Positions 42,624 to 50,828 of a stretch of DNA of 64,000 nt are shown here, piece after piece. Each line of letters starts with the position of its first letter. The first letter of the stretch is position 1. The translations under genes and the position numbers were made by a program. The stretch covers positions 160,027 to 224,026 of the forward strand of contig NZ_PCOQ01000009.1 in the NCBI RefSeq assembly GCF_002975275.1, read 5' to 3'. The notes beneath the pieces are model-generated. The model did no database searches. It was not told the DNA's origin and saw nothing but the letters and a program-made list of their open reading frames with translations. The stretch is from Achromobacter sp. MYb9 (GTDB taxonomy: Bacteria; Pseudomonadota; Gammaproteobacteria; Burkholderiales; Burkholderiaceae_B).

Positions 42624-43580
42624 TTACGCGCCGCCCGCCCTGAATTGCTTGCGGTAAGCGGACGGCGAAATCGCGAACGCATGCGTGAAGTGCTGGCGGA
42701 ATGAAACCGAGGATCCGAAACCCACGTTTTCGGCGATCAGGTCCACCGCCTGCCCGCTGGTTTCCAGCAGCCGTTGCGCCGAGGCCAGCCGGTGGTTCAG
42801 GACCCAGCCGGAAACCGTGGCCCCCGTCTTTGCCTTGAAACGCCGCGTGAAGTTGCGCCGGCTCATTCCGGCCTTGTCCGCCAGCATATCCAGCGTCAAA
42901 GGCTGCCGCAGGTTTTCAATGGCCCAATCCAGCACGGCACTGAGCTTGTCCGCACCCTGACGCTCAGGCAGCGGTTGTTCGATGTACTGGGCCTGGCCGC
43001 CGTGCCGGTGCGGCGCCACGACCATGCGGCGGGCGATGCGGTTGGCGATCTCGGCGCCGTGATCGCGGCGCAGCAAGTGCAGGCAGCAATCGATGGCGGC
43101 GGCCGTGCCGGCGGACGTGAGGATATCGCCGTCATCGATATACAGGGATTTTCGGTCCAGCCGGACCTTCGGATGCCGGCGCTCGAAGTCGTCGCCCCAC
43201 ACCCAATGCGTGGCCGCGGTACGCCCGTCCAGCAAGCCGGCTTCGGCCAGTACGAACGTGCCCAGGCACAGCCCGGCAATGCGGGCGCCCCGGGCGTGAC
43301 CGGCCCGCAGCGCCTCAAGCAAGGCAGGGGGCGCGGATTCTTCGGGGTCGCGCCAGGCGGGCATGATGATGGTGTCGGCCTGGGCCAGTGCCGACAGGTC
43401 GTGCGGTACCTCGATCTTGAATCCGGACATCGTGGAGAGCAGCCCCGCCCGTTCCCCGCAGATCATCAGCCGATAGCGTGGCACGCCCAATTGGGCCAGA
43501 TCGTCGCCAAACACCATGCACGGCACGGATAGATGAAAGGGGCTGATGCCCTCGAAGGCAATGACGGCGACGGTATGCAT
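42624..43580 (-). CDS. GlxA-type transcriptional regulator (DJ-1/PfpI plus AraC domain)
   Basis: A 318-residue regulator. Residues 1-175 form a DJ-1/PfpI amidase-like domain, including ARIAGLCLGTFVLAEAGLLD near 102-121 with the nucleophile-position cysteine in GLCLG, followed by ATHWVWGDDFERRHP. Residues 210-318 form an AraC-type double helix-turn-helix (LTLDMLADKAGMSRRNFTRR, then VDLIAENVGFGSSVSFRQHF). The family includes FtrA and GlxA-like activators. The neighbouring divergent gene is an isochorismatase-family hydrolase, a plausible target. Confidence 0.93.
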   Translation of the reverse strand: MHTVAVIAFEGISPFHLSVPCMVFGDDLAQLGVPRYRLMICGERAGLLSTMSGFKIEVPHDLSALAQADTIIMPAWRDPEESAPPALLEALRAGHARGARIAGLCLGTFVLAEAGLLDGRTAATHWVWGDDFERRHPKVRLDRKSLYIDDGDILTSAGTAAAIDCCLHLLRRDHGAEIANRIARRMVVAPHRHGGQAQYIEQPLPERQGADKLSAVLDWAIENLRQPLTLDMLADKAGMSRRNFTRRFKAKTGATVSGWVLNHRLASAQRLLETSGQAVDLIAENVGFGSSVSFRQHFTHAFAISPSAYRKQFRAGGA

Positions 43581-43704
43581 GGTTTTCCAGGATCAGGATC
43601 CGTTTGGCCCGATTTTAGCAATTGTTGTCCATCGGGCCACTATCGTGAAAGCGGGCCTGGCGGGACACTGGTGGCTCTTCCACTACCCATTCAAGAGGCA
43701 AGCC

Positions 43705-44316
43705 TTGAACCATCCCACCATCCGCACCCTGGCCGGCGCCGCCGCGCCGGCTTCCATCGACGCCTCCACCACGGCGTTGCTGGTCATCGATTTCCAGAAC
43801 GAGTACTTCAGCGGCAAGTTGCCCATCCCTGCGGGACAGACGGCCCTGGGCAACGCGCAACGCCTGATCGCGCACGCCGACCAGGCGGGCATGCCCGTCT
43901 ACCATGTTCAGCACGTCACGCCCGCAGGCAGCCCGGTCTTTGCCGATCAAAGCCCGACCGGCGCGTTCCATGCCGAATTGCAGCCCGGGCCGCGCCACCA
44001 TGTCGTGCGCAAATCTTCGGTCAGCGTGTTTCCCACGACTGACCTGGACCAGCAGTTGAAAGCCGCCGGCGTGAAGACCCTGGTGATCACCGGCCTGATG
44101 ACGCACGCTTGCGTGGCTGGCGCCGCGCGCGATGCCGTGCCGTTGGGCTATGGCGTCATCGTGGCCGAAGACGCGTGCGCCACCCGCGACCTGGACCGCG
44201 CCGATGGCAGCGTGGTCAGCCACGACAGCCTGCATCGCGCCGCGCTGGTCAGCATCGAGGACACGTTCGGGGATGTCTTGACGACGGAACAGGTGTTGAA
44301 GCTGCCCGTGGTGTGA
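43705..44316 (+). CDS. Isochorismatase-family cysteine hydrolase
   Basis: A 203-residue cysteine hydrolase. Asp in ALLVIDFQNEYF near residue 29, Lys in VVRKSSVSVF near 104 and Cys in GLMTHACVAGAARDA near 136 make the family triad, with the usual cis peptide region. Members hydrolyse isochorismate, nicotinamide, ureidoacrylate or other amides and ethers. A TTG at 43705 with AGAGG seven bases upstream is the best start; the only in-frame ATGs lie in the opposite gene's 5' end. It is divergent from the GlxA-type regulator. Confidence 0.85.
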   Translation: MNHPTIRTLAGAAAPASIDASTTALLVIDFQNEYFSGKLPIPAGQTALGNAQRLIAHADQAGMPVYHVQHVTPAGSPVFADQSPTGAFHAELQPGPRHHVVRKSSVSVFPTTDLDQQLKAAGVKTLVITGLMTHACVAGAARDAVPLGYGVIVAEDACATRDLDRADGSVVSHDSLHRAALVSIEDTFGDVLTTEQVLKLPVV

Positions 44317-44323
44317 TCCGCGT

Positions 44324-44821
44324 TCAGCGGGGCGCGGGTTCGATCGGCGCCGGGCCGGGGTTCTTACGAATCAGCATGATGCCCACGATCGTCAGCGCCA
44401 GTCCGCCGCCAATGTAAGGCAGGCCAAAGATAAGGGCCCAGAAGAACAGCGCGGTATTCGCGTCATTGGCGGCGCGTGCGCCTGCGGTGGCGGCCTCGTG
44501 TGCCGAGGGGTCCGTCAACAGCAGGCTGGCGGGCAGGGTCAGCAACAGCGCGACCCCCAGCAGGGTGCAGCCCCAGCCGATCAGGCGGCGCATGTTGGGA
44601 ATGCGGACCAGCGCCGCCGTCACCGCGATCGTCACCAGCAACGTGACAACCGCGCCCGCTATCTGCATCTTTTCCACGCTACCGGAGACATCGGCGCCTG
44701 CGGCGGGCCCGTTCAGCCCGAACGCGATGACCAAGAGCGGATTGAGCAAGCTGTAGGTGGTTTGCCCGATCAGCAGGCCGAAGGCAATGCTGGCAAGCCA
44801 TTTGATCGCGGTAGGAGGCAT
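44324..44821 (-). CDS. Hypothetical membrane protein
   Basis: A 165-residue protein with four likely transmembrane helices near residues 8-35, 52-75, 80-102 and 125-150. The loop between helices 3 and 4 is alanine rich and polar. I do not recognise the family. It is convergent with the cysteine hydrolase, with a 7-base gap, and on the same strand as the exported hypothetical protein at 44894, 72 bases upstream of it. Confidence 0.7.
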   Translation of the reverse strand: MPPTAIKWLASIAFGLLIGQTTYSLLNPLLVIAFGLNGPAAGADVSGSVEKMQIAGAVVTLLVTIAVTAALVRIPNMRRLIGWGCTLLGVALLLTLPASLLLTDPSAHEAATAGARAANDANTALFFWALIFGLPYIGGGLALTIVGIMLIRKNPGPAPIEPAPR

Positions 44822-44893
44822 TGTGGGTCCGGGGTTGAAGGTCGGGCGCGGGACGGCGCACCGGTTTCCCGAAGCGGAACCGGTGCCGGTGGC

Positions 44894-45484
44894 TTAGTAA
44901 TAGATGTCCACGTAATCGGTCAGGCGGCCGCAGCTTTCCATCTGCTGCAGGCGCCAGTACTTGCGCTTGCCCGTCGCCCGGAACTCGTAGTCGCCCGTGC
45001 GCTCGCAGCGGCGGCCTTTGTCCGGCGCGTCCAGGATCAGGATGGTGCCGCGGAAGGTGAAGCGGTCGCTGTCGATCGAGACGATTTCCCCGTTGATCTT
45101 CAACGTGCCTTCGAAGTTGGCCTGCGTGCCGTCGATACGGACGACATCGTTCACGTCCTTGGCGGTCAGGTGGCCGCGGTCGGCGGACCAAAGCCATTGC
45201 ACACTGACGCCGCTGTTGTTCAGCAGGCGTTCGTAGGCGGCCTGGTTCTTGATTTCGGTTTTGGATACCGGCGCAAGCGCGGTGGCGCCAGCCGGCTGGG
45301 CCGGCGCGCTGTTTTGCTGGACGGGGGTGCCGCTTTGCTGGACAGGGGCGTTGTTCTGCTGGGCGCCGCCTGCGTTTAGTTGGGCGCCGCCGTGAGCCCG
45401 GAGCGCGCCGTCATTCTGCGCCGCGATAATGGGCGAAGCTGCGGCAAGGGCCAGGCCCAGCGCCAGGGGAATCAGTCGGGACAT
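44894..45484 (-). CDS. Hypothetical exported protein
   Basis: A 196-residue protein. A signal peptide (MSRLIPLALGLALAAASPII) ends near AAQ. A low-complexity linker rich in Gln, Asn, Ala and Pro (about residues 28-72, with repeats such as APVQQSGTPVQQNSAP) leads to a folded C-terminal domain of about 120 residues with two late cysteines (RRCERTGDY and MESCGRLTDY) that could pair in the periplasm. The family is not recognised. The ATG at 45484 has AGAGAAC upstream; an ATG at 45541 would add 19 charged residues in front of the signal peptide and is less likely. Confidence 0.75.
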   Translation of the reverse strand: MSRLIPLALGLALAAASPIIAAQNDGALRAHGGAQLNAGGAQQNNAPVQQSGTPVQQNSAPAQPAGATALAPVSKTEIKNQAAYERLLNNSGVSVQWLWSADRGHLTAKDVNDVVRIDGTQANFEGTLKINGEIVSIDSDRFTFRGTILILDAPDKGRRCERTGDYEFRATGKRKYWRLQQMESCGRLTDYVDIYY

Positions 45485-45648
45485 CCGCTTCGTTCTCTTG
45501 GCAATCGTCAAATCGCGATCAGGCGTCGTGTGCATGGTCATGAATAAGGTGGCAAAGGACAGCGCCGCCTTCGGTCGAGGGCAGCTACGGGCGCCTAAAT
45601 TAGCATGCGAATTGCGTCTAATAATTGCCGGTTTTCCGTGTTGTGTAT

Positions 45649-46125
45649 CTATTGGTTAAGTTTCGCCTGGTGCAGCAGACGGACCTGCTCGGCCAATTCC
45701 GGTTCTGGCCCATCGACCTCGATGCCGTCCACGACCTCGGCGATGGCCAGCGGCCGCACGCGGGATGCCGGCGCGCCCCATTCGCGCATCCATTGCGAAT
45801 ACTGCGCCGACGAACTGGCGTACACGATGCGCCCCAGGCCCACCCATCCATGCGCCGCCGAACACATCGGACAGTGTTCGCCCGAGGTATAGACCACGCA
45901 AGCGGCGCGCTCGGCGGCCGGCACATGGTTGGCGGCCCAGCGCGCGATCTCGAATTCGGGGTGCTGCGTGTGATCGCCGCCGGCGACGTGGTTATGGTCT
46001 TCAAACAGCACCGTGCCGTCGGCCGAAACCAGAATGGAACCAAAAGGCTCGTCGCCTGCGTCCAACGCTTGCTTTGCCAGCGCCACGCACCGCGCAAGGT
46101 GTTTTCTGTCCTGTTCGGTAATCAC
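45649..46125 (-). CDS. Nucleoside/guanine deaminase family protein
   Basis: A 158-residue zinc deaminase of the cytidine deaminase-like fold. His55 and catalytic Glu57 lie in QHPEFEIARW (HPE in place of the usual HAE), and Cys85 and Cys88 in GEHCPMCSAAH are the other zinc ligands. PFGSILVSADG near residue 27 fits the guanine deaminase/TadA-like group. The GTG at 46125 is chosen because GAGGAG lies seven bases before it and the product matches family length; a TTG at 46173 is possible. Substrate (guanine, cytosine derivative or other) is not decided by sequence. Confidence 0.87.
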   Translation of the reverse strand: MITEQDRKHLARCVALAKQALDAGDEPFGSILVSADGTVLFEDHNHVAGGDHTQHPEFEIARWAANHVPAAERAACVVYTSGEHCPMCSAAHGWVGLGRIVYASSSAQYSQWMREWGAPASRVRPLAIAEVVDGIEVDGPEPELAEQVRLLHQAKLNQ

Positions 46126-46246
46126 GAAGGTCTCCTCGTCATGAAAGACGGCATCCGCCGGGTAGGCCTGCAAGGATATCGCGGCGACAGCGAAGCAGGG
46201 TAGAGTGGGGGGAATCTAGCAGACGCATTCACACCGGGAAATCCTC

Positions 46247-46888
46247 ATGCTGACCGTCCATCATCTGGGAAAATCGCAATCCGAACGCATCGTATGGCTG
46301 TGCGAAGAACTCGCCATTCCCTATGAGCTGAAAGTCTATGACCGCGACCCGGTCACGCGCCTGGCGCCGCCCGAGTACAAGGCCCTGCATCCGCTGGGCA
46401 CGGCGCCGATCATCACCGACGGCGATACCGTGCTGGCTGAATCCACCGCCATCGTCGAATACCTGCTGGCCAAGCATGGCAACGGCCGCCTGACGGCGGC
46501 GCCCACGGACGCCAACTTTGCGGACTATCTCTATTGGTCCCATTTCGCCAACGGATCGCTACAGCCCAGCCTGATGCGTTGCATGGTATTGGCGCGCGCC
46601 GAAGTGCCGGCCGACAAGCCGGTGGCGCAGTTTGCCGACGCCCGGCGCAAACAGGCGCTGGCCCTGGTCGACAAGCAGTTGGGGGCGAACGATTACCTGG
46701 CGGGCAACGCGTTGACCGCCGCGGACATCATTGCGGTGTTTTCCTTGACGACGATGCGGCTGTACTTTCCGTTCGACTTGGCGCCGTACCCGAACATCCT
46801 GGCCTATCTGCAGCGCATCGGCGCACGCGACGCGTATCGCCGCGCCATGCAGAAAGGGGACCCGGACATGGCCCTGATGCTGACTTGA
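46247..46888 (+). CDS. Glutathione S-transferase family protein
   Basis: A 213-residue GST. Residues 1-80 are the thioredoxin-like domain (VHHLGKSQSERIVWLCEEL; ESTAIVEYLLAKHG as the glutathione-binding Glu-Ser motif), and 90-213 are the helical domain with the N-capping segment GNALTAADIIAVFSLTTMRL near 150. The pattern is close to bacterial beta-like and fungal-type GSTs (YfcG/GstB group is distinct). It is separate from neighbouring genes and ends in a bidirectional terminator shared with the opposing lipoprotein gene. Confidence 0.92.
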   Translation: MLTVHHLGKSQSERIVWLCEELAIPYELKVYDRDPVTRLAPPEYKALHPLGTAPIITDGDTVLAESTAIVEYLLAKHGNGRLTAAPTDANFADYLYWSHFANGSLQPSLMRCMVLARAEVPADKPVAQFADARRKQALALVDKQLGANDYLAGNALTAADIIAVFSLTTMRLYFPFDLAPYPNILAYLQRIGARDAYRRAMQKGDPDMALMLT

Positions 46889-46904
46889 ACCCGAGCCGAA
46901 AAAG

Positions 46905-46932
46905 CAAGGGCCCGCCATCCGGCGGGCCCTTG
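46905..46932. terminator. Bidirectional terminator between GST and YSC84 genes
   Basis: CAAGGGCCCGCC-ATCC-GGCGGGCCCTTG is a perfect 12-base-pair stem placed between two convergent genes. T-rich sequence after it is short (TCGTT on plus, CTTTTTCGG on minus). Confidence 0.75.
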
Positions 46933-46950
46933 TCGTTCAGGCAGGCAGAT

Positions 46951-47544
46951 TTACAGCAGCAGCGGCGAAATCTTGCTGCCATCCACGGACACGCCGGCCA
47001 TCAGGCCGCCATTGTTCATGACGAAACCCACGACGGGCTGCTGCACGGTGTTCGAGTCAATCGTGCCGTTGGCGCCCAGGTTCGCCACGGCGACGGTCGC
47101 GTCCGCCCCGATCGTCCATCCGCTGCTGGCGCGGAACTTGGCCAGCGCATCGTCCGTCATGAACAGCAGCACCATGGCTTTGGATTGGGCGCCGGCCTGC
47201 AAGCCGATGGAACCGCCCGTGATGCTGTAGTAGCCGCTGTCTTGGCCGTTGACCCGAAGCTCGCCCGTTCCATGCTGCGCGCCGACGATGAAGCTGGCGC
47301 TTAGCACGGCCGGAAACACCAGCACGCCACGGGCTTGCGCGACCAGTTGCTTGGACTGCGGCGCGGCTTCGTACAGCTTGGACAAGGTGGCGGTCGTGGC
47401 GGTGTTCAGTTCCTGGCGCTTTTCCGCCGCCGTCGGCGAGGCTTGCGGACCGTTCATCGTGCAACCCGCAAGGAACACGCTGGCTATCCCCAGCGTCAAC
47501 GCCGCCACGCCGGTCTTACGCAAGGTTGAAAATGAGTTGAGCAT
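46951..47544 (-). CDS. YSC84-related lipoprotein
   Basis: A 197-residue lipoprotein: the signal peptide ends in VFLAGC with Cys28 as the lipidation site. The rest carries the Ysc84/SYLF-type domain found in bacteria (LVAQARGVLVFPAVLSASFI, GYYSITGGSIGLQAGAQSKA, and the FRASSGWTIGADATVAV stretch). In eukaryotes the domain binds lipids and actin; in bacteria the role is unknown and it is often associated with the envelope. It is transcribed alone. Confidence 0.88.
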   Translation of the reverse strand: MLNSFSTLRKTGVAALTLGIASVFLAGCTMNGPQASPTAAEKRQELNTATTATLSKLYEAAPQSKQLVAQARGVLVFPAVLSASFIVGAQHGTGELRVNGQDSGYYSITGGSIGLQAGAQSKAMVLLFMTDDALAKFRASSGWTIGADATVAVANLGANGTIDSNTVQQPVVGFVMNNGGLMAGVSVDGSKISPLLL

Positions 47545-47686
47545 GTAGGCTTCCTTTGGGTTGCTAGCGATCAGGTCGCGCCAGAGATGACGCTACGGCG
47601 AAGATTACTCCCGCTGGCTGCCTACGCACGCGCTTTCGACTCAGGCGTGAAAAAAAACGCGTCCGCTCCCGGTTTAACATCGCGCC

Positions 47687-48493
47687 ATGCTTATTTACCT
47701 CATCCTCGTTTGGGTCGCGCTGTCCATTGCCGTCGGGTTCCTGGCAGCCGGGCGGGGGCGCAATGCAGTCGGTTGGACGATTCTTGCCTGCCTGATCAGC
47801 CCGGTCGTGGCCGGCATCTTCCTGAGGGCGATCGACGACCGCTCGGCCCGAGCCGGGCAGCCTGTCCTGGCGGCGCATATCGATTGTCCGGGATGCGGCA
47901 AGCGCATCCTGCGGGACGCACGCGTGTGCCGGCATTGCGACGGCATGGTCGCTGACATGGCCGAACGCAGCGAGGCGCAACGGACGGCGGCGCTGCGGCA
48001 ACTTGGCGTGTCCGAGCCGCTGATCCAGCTGTCATCCGGCAACTGCCTGCACGAGGCATTCCGCGGTGTTTGCTTGGGGCCGCCCACCCGCGCCTATCCC
48101 CGGCCCGCCGCTGCCGATGGCCCGGCCTGGCTTGCGCTTTGGGACCAGGACGGCATGGTCTACGCCGTCCTGGAAGACGAAGGCGGCCTGGAGTTCAACC
48201 GCTACAGCATCGAACGCCCGCGCGATATCGACGTGATCGCCCGCACCGAGCAAGGGTTCTGGCTGCATCGTTTTGATTTCCTGTACGAACGCGACATGCC
48301 GGACAACACGCTGCGGCAAGCCGCGCAGGCGGCAGGCTTTCGGTACCTGGACCGCTACCTTAGCGAAAGGCATGCCGCCGAGGCGCAACTGGGTAATTTC
48401 GCCGCGCATCGCGCATGGCTTGACGGCCTGATCGCGGAGATCGATCGCGATGCCGGCCACGGCTTGGCGCCATCCCTGCCATCGTCGACATGA
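47687..48493 (+). CDS. Membrane-anchored zinc-ribbon protein, unknown function
   Basis: A 268-residue protein. Two hydrophobic helices occupy residues 2-22 and 28-46. Residues 67-84 hold a zinc ribbon, CPGCGKRILRDARVCRHC. A globular C-terminal domain of about 170 residues follows, with many aromatic and acidic residues (WLALWDQDGMVYAVLEDEGG). I do not recognise that domain. No partner gene is evident. Confidence 0.75.
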   Translation: MLIYLILVWVALSIAVGFLAAGRGRNAVGWTILACLISPVVAGIFLRAIDDRSARAGQPVLAAHIDCPGCGKRILRDARVCRHCDGMVADMAERSEAQRTAALRQLGVSEPLIQLSSGNCLHEAFRGVCLGPPTRAYPRPAAADGPAWLALWDQDGMVYAVLEDEGGLEFNRYSIERPRDIDVIARTEQGFWLHRFDFLYERDMPDNTLRQAAQAAGFRYLDRYLSERHAAEAQLGNFAAHRAWLDGLIAEIDRDAGHGLAPSLPSST

Positions 48494-48582
48494 ACGTCAT
48501 GGGCATCCCGGGCGTCAAGACCAAGTTCGCAGCGATGGCGCCGGTTTGATTCGGCGGCGGATGGGTCGTTTGACGATATGAT

Positions 48583-48606
48583 GACGACGGCGTAGCGGCC
48601 GTCGTC
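48583..48606. repeat. Perfect inverted repeat upstream of the 2-hydroxyacid oxidase gene
   Basis: GACGACGGC-GTAGCG-GCCGTCGTC, nine-base arms with a six-base loop, ending 42 bases before the ATG at 48649. It has no T run, so it is more likely an operator or 5' UTR hairpin than a terminator. Confidence 0.5.
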
Positions 48607-48648
48607 CGTACGCGTGTCTACCCGTGCAGCGTTGATAAGGGCCTTCCG

Positions 48649-49794
48649 ATGCGTCTGAACCAGTGCCAGAATTTCCACGATTTTCGCCGCATGGCGCGCC
48701 AGCGGTTGCCCGGCCCGATCTTCAACTACATCGACGGCGCGGCCGACGACGAAACGACCTACCGCCGCAATACCCAGGCGTTCGAAGCCTGCGATCTGGT
48801 GCCCGACGTGCTGCGGGGCGTGGCGCAGGTGGACATGTCGGTGACCGTGATGGGCCAGAAGCTGGCGATGCCCGTGTATTGTTCGCCCACGGCGCTGCAA
48901 CGCCTGTTTCATCACGATGGCGAACGCGCCGTTGCGGCGGCCGCAGGCAAGTACGGCACGATGTTCGGCGTGTCCTCGTTGGGCACCGTCAGCCTGGAAG
49001 AAGCGCGCAAAATCAGCGGCGGCCCCCAGGTCTACCAATTTTATTTTCACAAAGACCGGGGCCTGAACCGCGACATGATGGTGCGCGCCAAAGCCGCCGG
49101 CGTGCAGGTCATGATGCTGACGGTGGATAGCATCACTGGCGGCAACCGCGAACGCGACAAGCGCACCGGGTTCGCCATTCCGTTCCGGCTCAATCTGGCC
49201 GGCATCGCCCAGTTTGCGGCCAAGCCCGCCTGGGCATTCAACTATGTCACGCACGAACGGTTCCGGCTGCCGCAGCTGGACGGCCACGTCGACATGGGCG
49301 GCGGCGCCATGTCGATCAGCCGTTATTTCACCGAAATGCTGGATCCGGCGATGTCGTGGGACGACGTCGCCGACATGGTGCGGCAATGGGACGGCCAGTT
49401 TTGCCTGAAGGGCGTGATGTCGGTGGAAGACGCCAAACGGGCGGTCGACATCGGCTGCACCGGCATCGTGCTATCGAACCACGGCGGCCGGCAACTGGAC
49501 GGTTCGCGTAGCGCCTTCGACCAGCTGGCTGAAATCGTGGACGCCGTGGGCGACCGGATCGACGTGATGATGGATGGCGGCGTGCAGCGCGGCACGCACG
49601 TGCTCAAGGCCCTGGCGCTGGGCGCCAAGGCGGTGGGGCTGGGCCGCTACTACCTGTTCCCGCTGGCCGCCGCCGGCCGGCCCGGCGTGGAGCGCTCGCT
49701 GGAACTGATGCGCATCGAGATCGAGCGCGCGATGAAGCTGATGGGCTGCAGGTCCGTGGCGGATCTGCAGCGGCGGCATTTGCGGTTTCGGTAA
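48649..49794 (+). CDS. FMN-dependent alpha-hydroxy-acid oxidase/dehydrogenase
   Basis: A 381-residue protein of the family that includes L-lactate dehydrogenase LldD, mandelate dehydrogenase and glycolate oxidase. Catalytic residues are in LSNHGGRQLDGSRSAFDQL near residue 281 (His and Arg), with Lys in LKGVMSVEDAK near 254, and DGGVQRGTHVLKALALGAKA near 308 for the FMN phosphate. Enzymes of this size oxidise L-2-hydroxy acids to 2-oxo acids and pass electrons to quinone or oxygen. The substrate is not decided. It has an inverted repeat in its leader and stands alone. Confidence 0.93.
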   Translation: MRLNQCQNFHDFRRMARQRLPGPIFNYIDGAADDETTYRRNTQAFEACDLVPDVLRGVAQVDMSVTVMGQKLAMPVYCSPTALQRLFHHDGERAVAAAAGKYGTMFGVSSLGTVSLEEARKISGGPQVYQFYFHKDRGLNRDMMVRAKAAGVQVMMLTVDSITGGNRERDKRTGFAIPFRLNLAGIAQFAAKPAWAFNYVTHERFRLPQLDGHVDMGGGAMSISRYFTEMLDPAMSWDDVADMVRQWDGQFCLKGVMSVEDAKRAVDIGCTGIVLSNHGGRQLDGSRSAFDQLAEIVDAVGDRIDVMMDGGVQRGTHVLKALALGAKAVGLGRYYLFPLAAAGRPGVERSLELMRIEIERAMKLMGCRSVADLQRRHLRFR

Positions 49795-49805
49795 GCGGCG
49801 CGGGT

Positions 49806-50717
49806 TCAGGCTTCCACCAGGCCAGCCAGGCCGGCGCGTTCCGCGGCAATCCTGGGCGCGGTCCAGCCCCGCAGGCTTTCACGCAGCAACGATACCGCGG
49901 CCCGGCCACTTTCGTTCAGCCGTTTCGACGCGTACATGCCGAACTGCGCGCTCAGGCCGGAAGCGCCGTCCGGTCCGATCGAGATAATCCGCATGGTGTC
50001 GGGCCGCACGCATTCGGTCGTCAGCACCGCCACGCCCAGACCGTTTTCGACCGCCGCGATGGTGGCGCCCACATTGTGGCTGGTCAGCGCCACCCGGAAG
50101 TCGCGTCCCGCCGCGGTCAGCGCATCGAACACTAGCCGGCGCCACGAGCACGGCTCCGCGTACACGATCATGTCCAGCGGCTGGTCGGGGTCCGGCGCAT
50201 CGTCGATGCCGCACACCCAGTGCAGGTCCACTGACCATGTTTCGACGGGCTCGTCCACAAAGCCGGCGCAAACGCCTACGGCCACATCCAGCGTGCCTTC
50301 CTGCCAGCGCGCGGCCAGTCTTTCGCCATCGTCCACCACGACCTCCAGATGCAGCTGGGGGCATGAACGTTTCAACCGGCCCAGGGCGGCGGGCAGGGCG
50401 GCTACCGCCACGTCTTCGGACAGGCCGATCCGGACGCTGCCTGCCACCGCGCGTTCCCGGAGCCGGGCCGCAGCCGCTTCGCCCAGCGCAAGGATGCGGT
50501 TGGCGTAGCTAAGCAGCAATTCGCCTTCGGTCGTGGGCGACATGCCGCGCCCCGTGCGGTGCAGCAGCCGCTTGCCCACCATTTCTTCCAGCCGCCGTAT
50601 CTGCGTGCTTAGCGCCGACTGCGCCCGCCCGGCCTGGTCCGCGGCGCGGCTCAGGCTGCCATGGCGGCAAACGGCAACAAAGGTGCGCAACAGGGCAGGG
50701 TCGAAGTCGCCTGACAT
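49806..50717 (-). CDS. LysR-type transcriptional regulator
   Basis: A 303-residue LysR regulator, taken from the ATG at 50717 (MSGDFDPALL); an ATG two codons earlier is equally possible. The helix-turn-helix is in residues 1-65 (LLRTFVAVCRHGSLSRAADQ, then AQSALSTQIRRLEEMVGKRL). SVRIGLSEDVAVAALPAALG starts the effector domain. It is divergent from the oxidoreductase at 50829 over a 111-base gap and likely regulates it. Confidence 0.92.
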   Translation of the reverse strand: MSGDFDPALLRTFVAVCRHGSLSRAADQAGRAQSALSTQIRRLEEMVGKRLLHRTGRGMSPTTEGELLLSYANRILALGEAAAARLRERAVAGSVRIGLSEDVAVAALPAALGRLKRSCPQLHLEVVVDDGERLAARWQEGTLDVAVGVCAGFVDEPVETWSVDLHWVCGIDDAPDPDQPLDMIVYAEPCSWRRLVFDALTAAGRDFRVALTSHNVGATIAAVENGLGVAVLTTECVRPDTMRIISIGPDGASGLSAQFGMYASKRLNESGRAAVSLLRESLRGWTAPRIAAERAGLAGLVEA

Positions 50718-50828
50718 TATCAATCCGTTAAGTCTGCATTATGGGAATTCAGTCTACCTTTATCTCTCGAGGATGCCTAGGATCGAGTTGTTGCCAATCG
50801 GCCCACCTGAACCCCGGAGATTCCTCCC

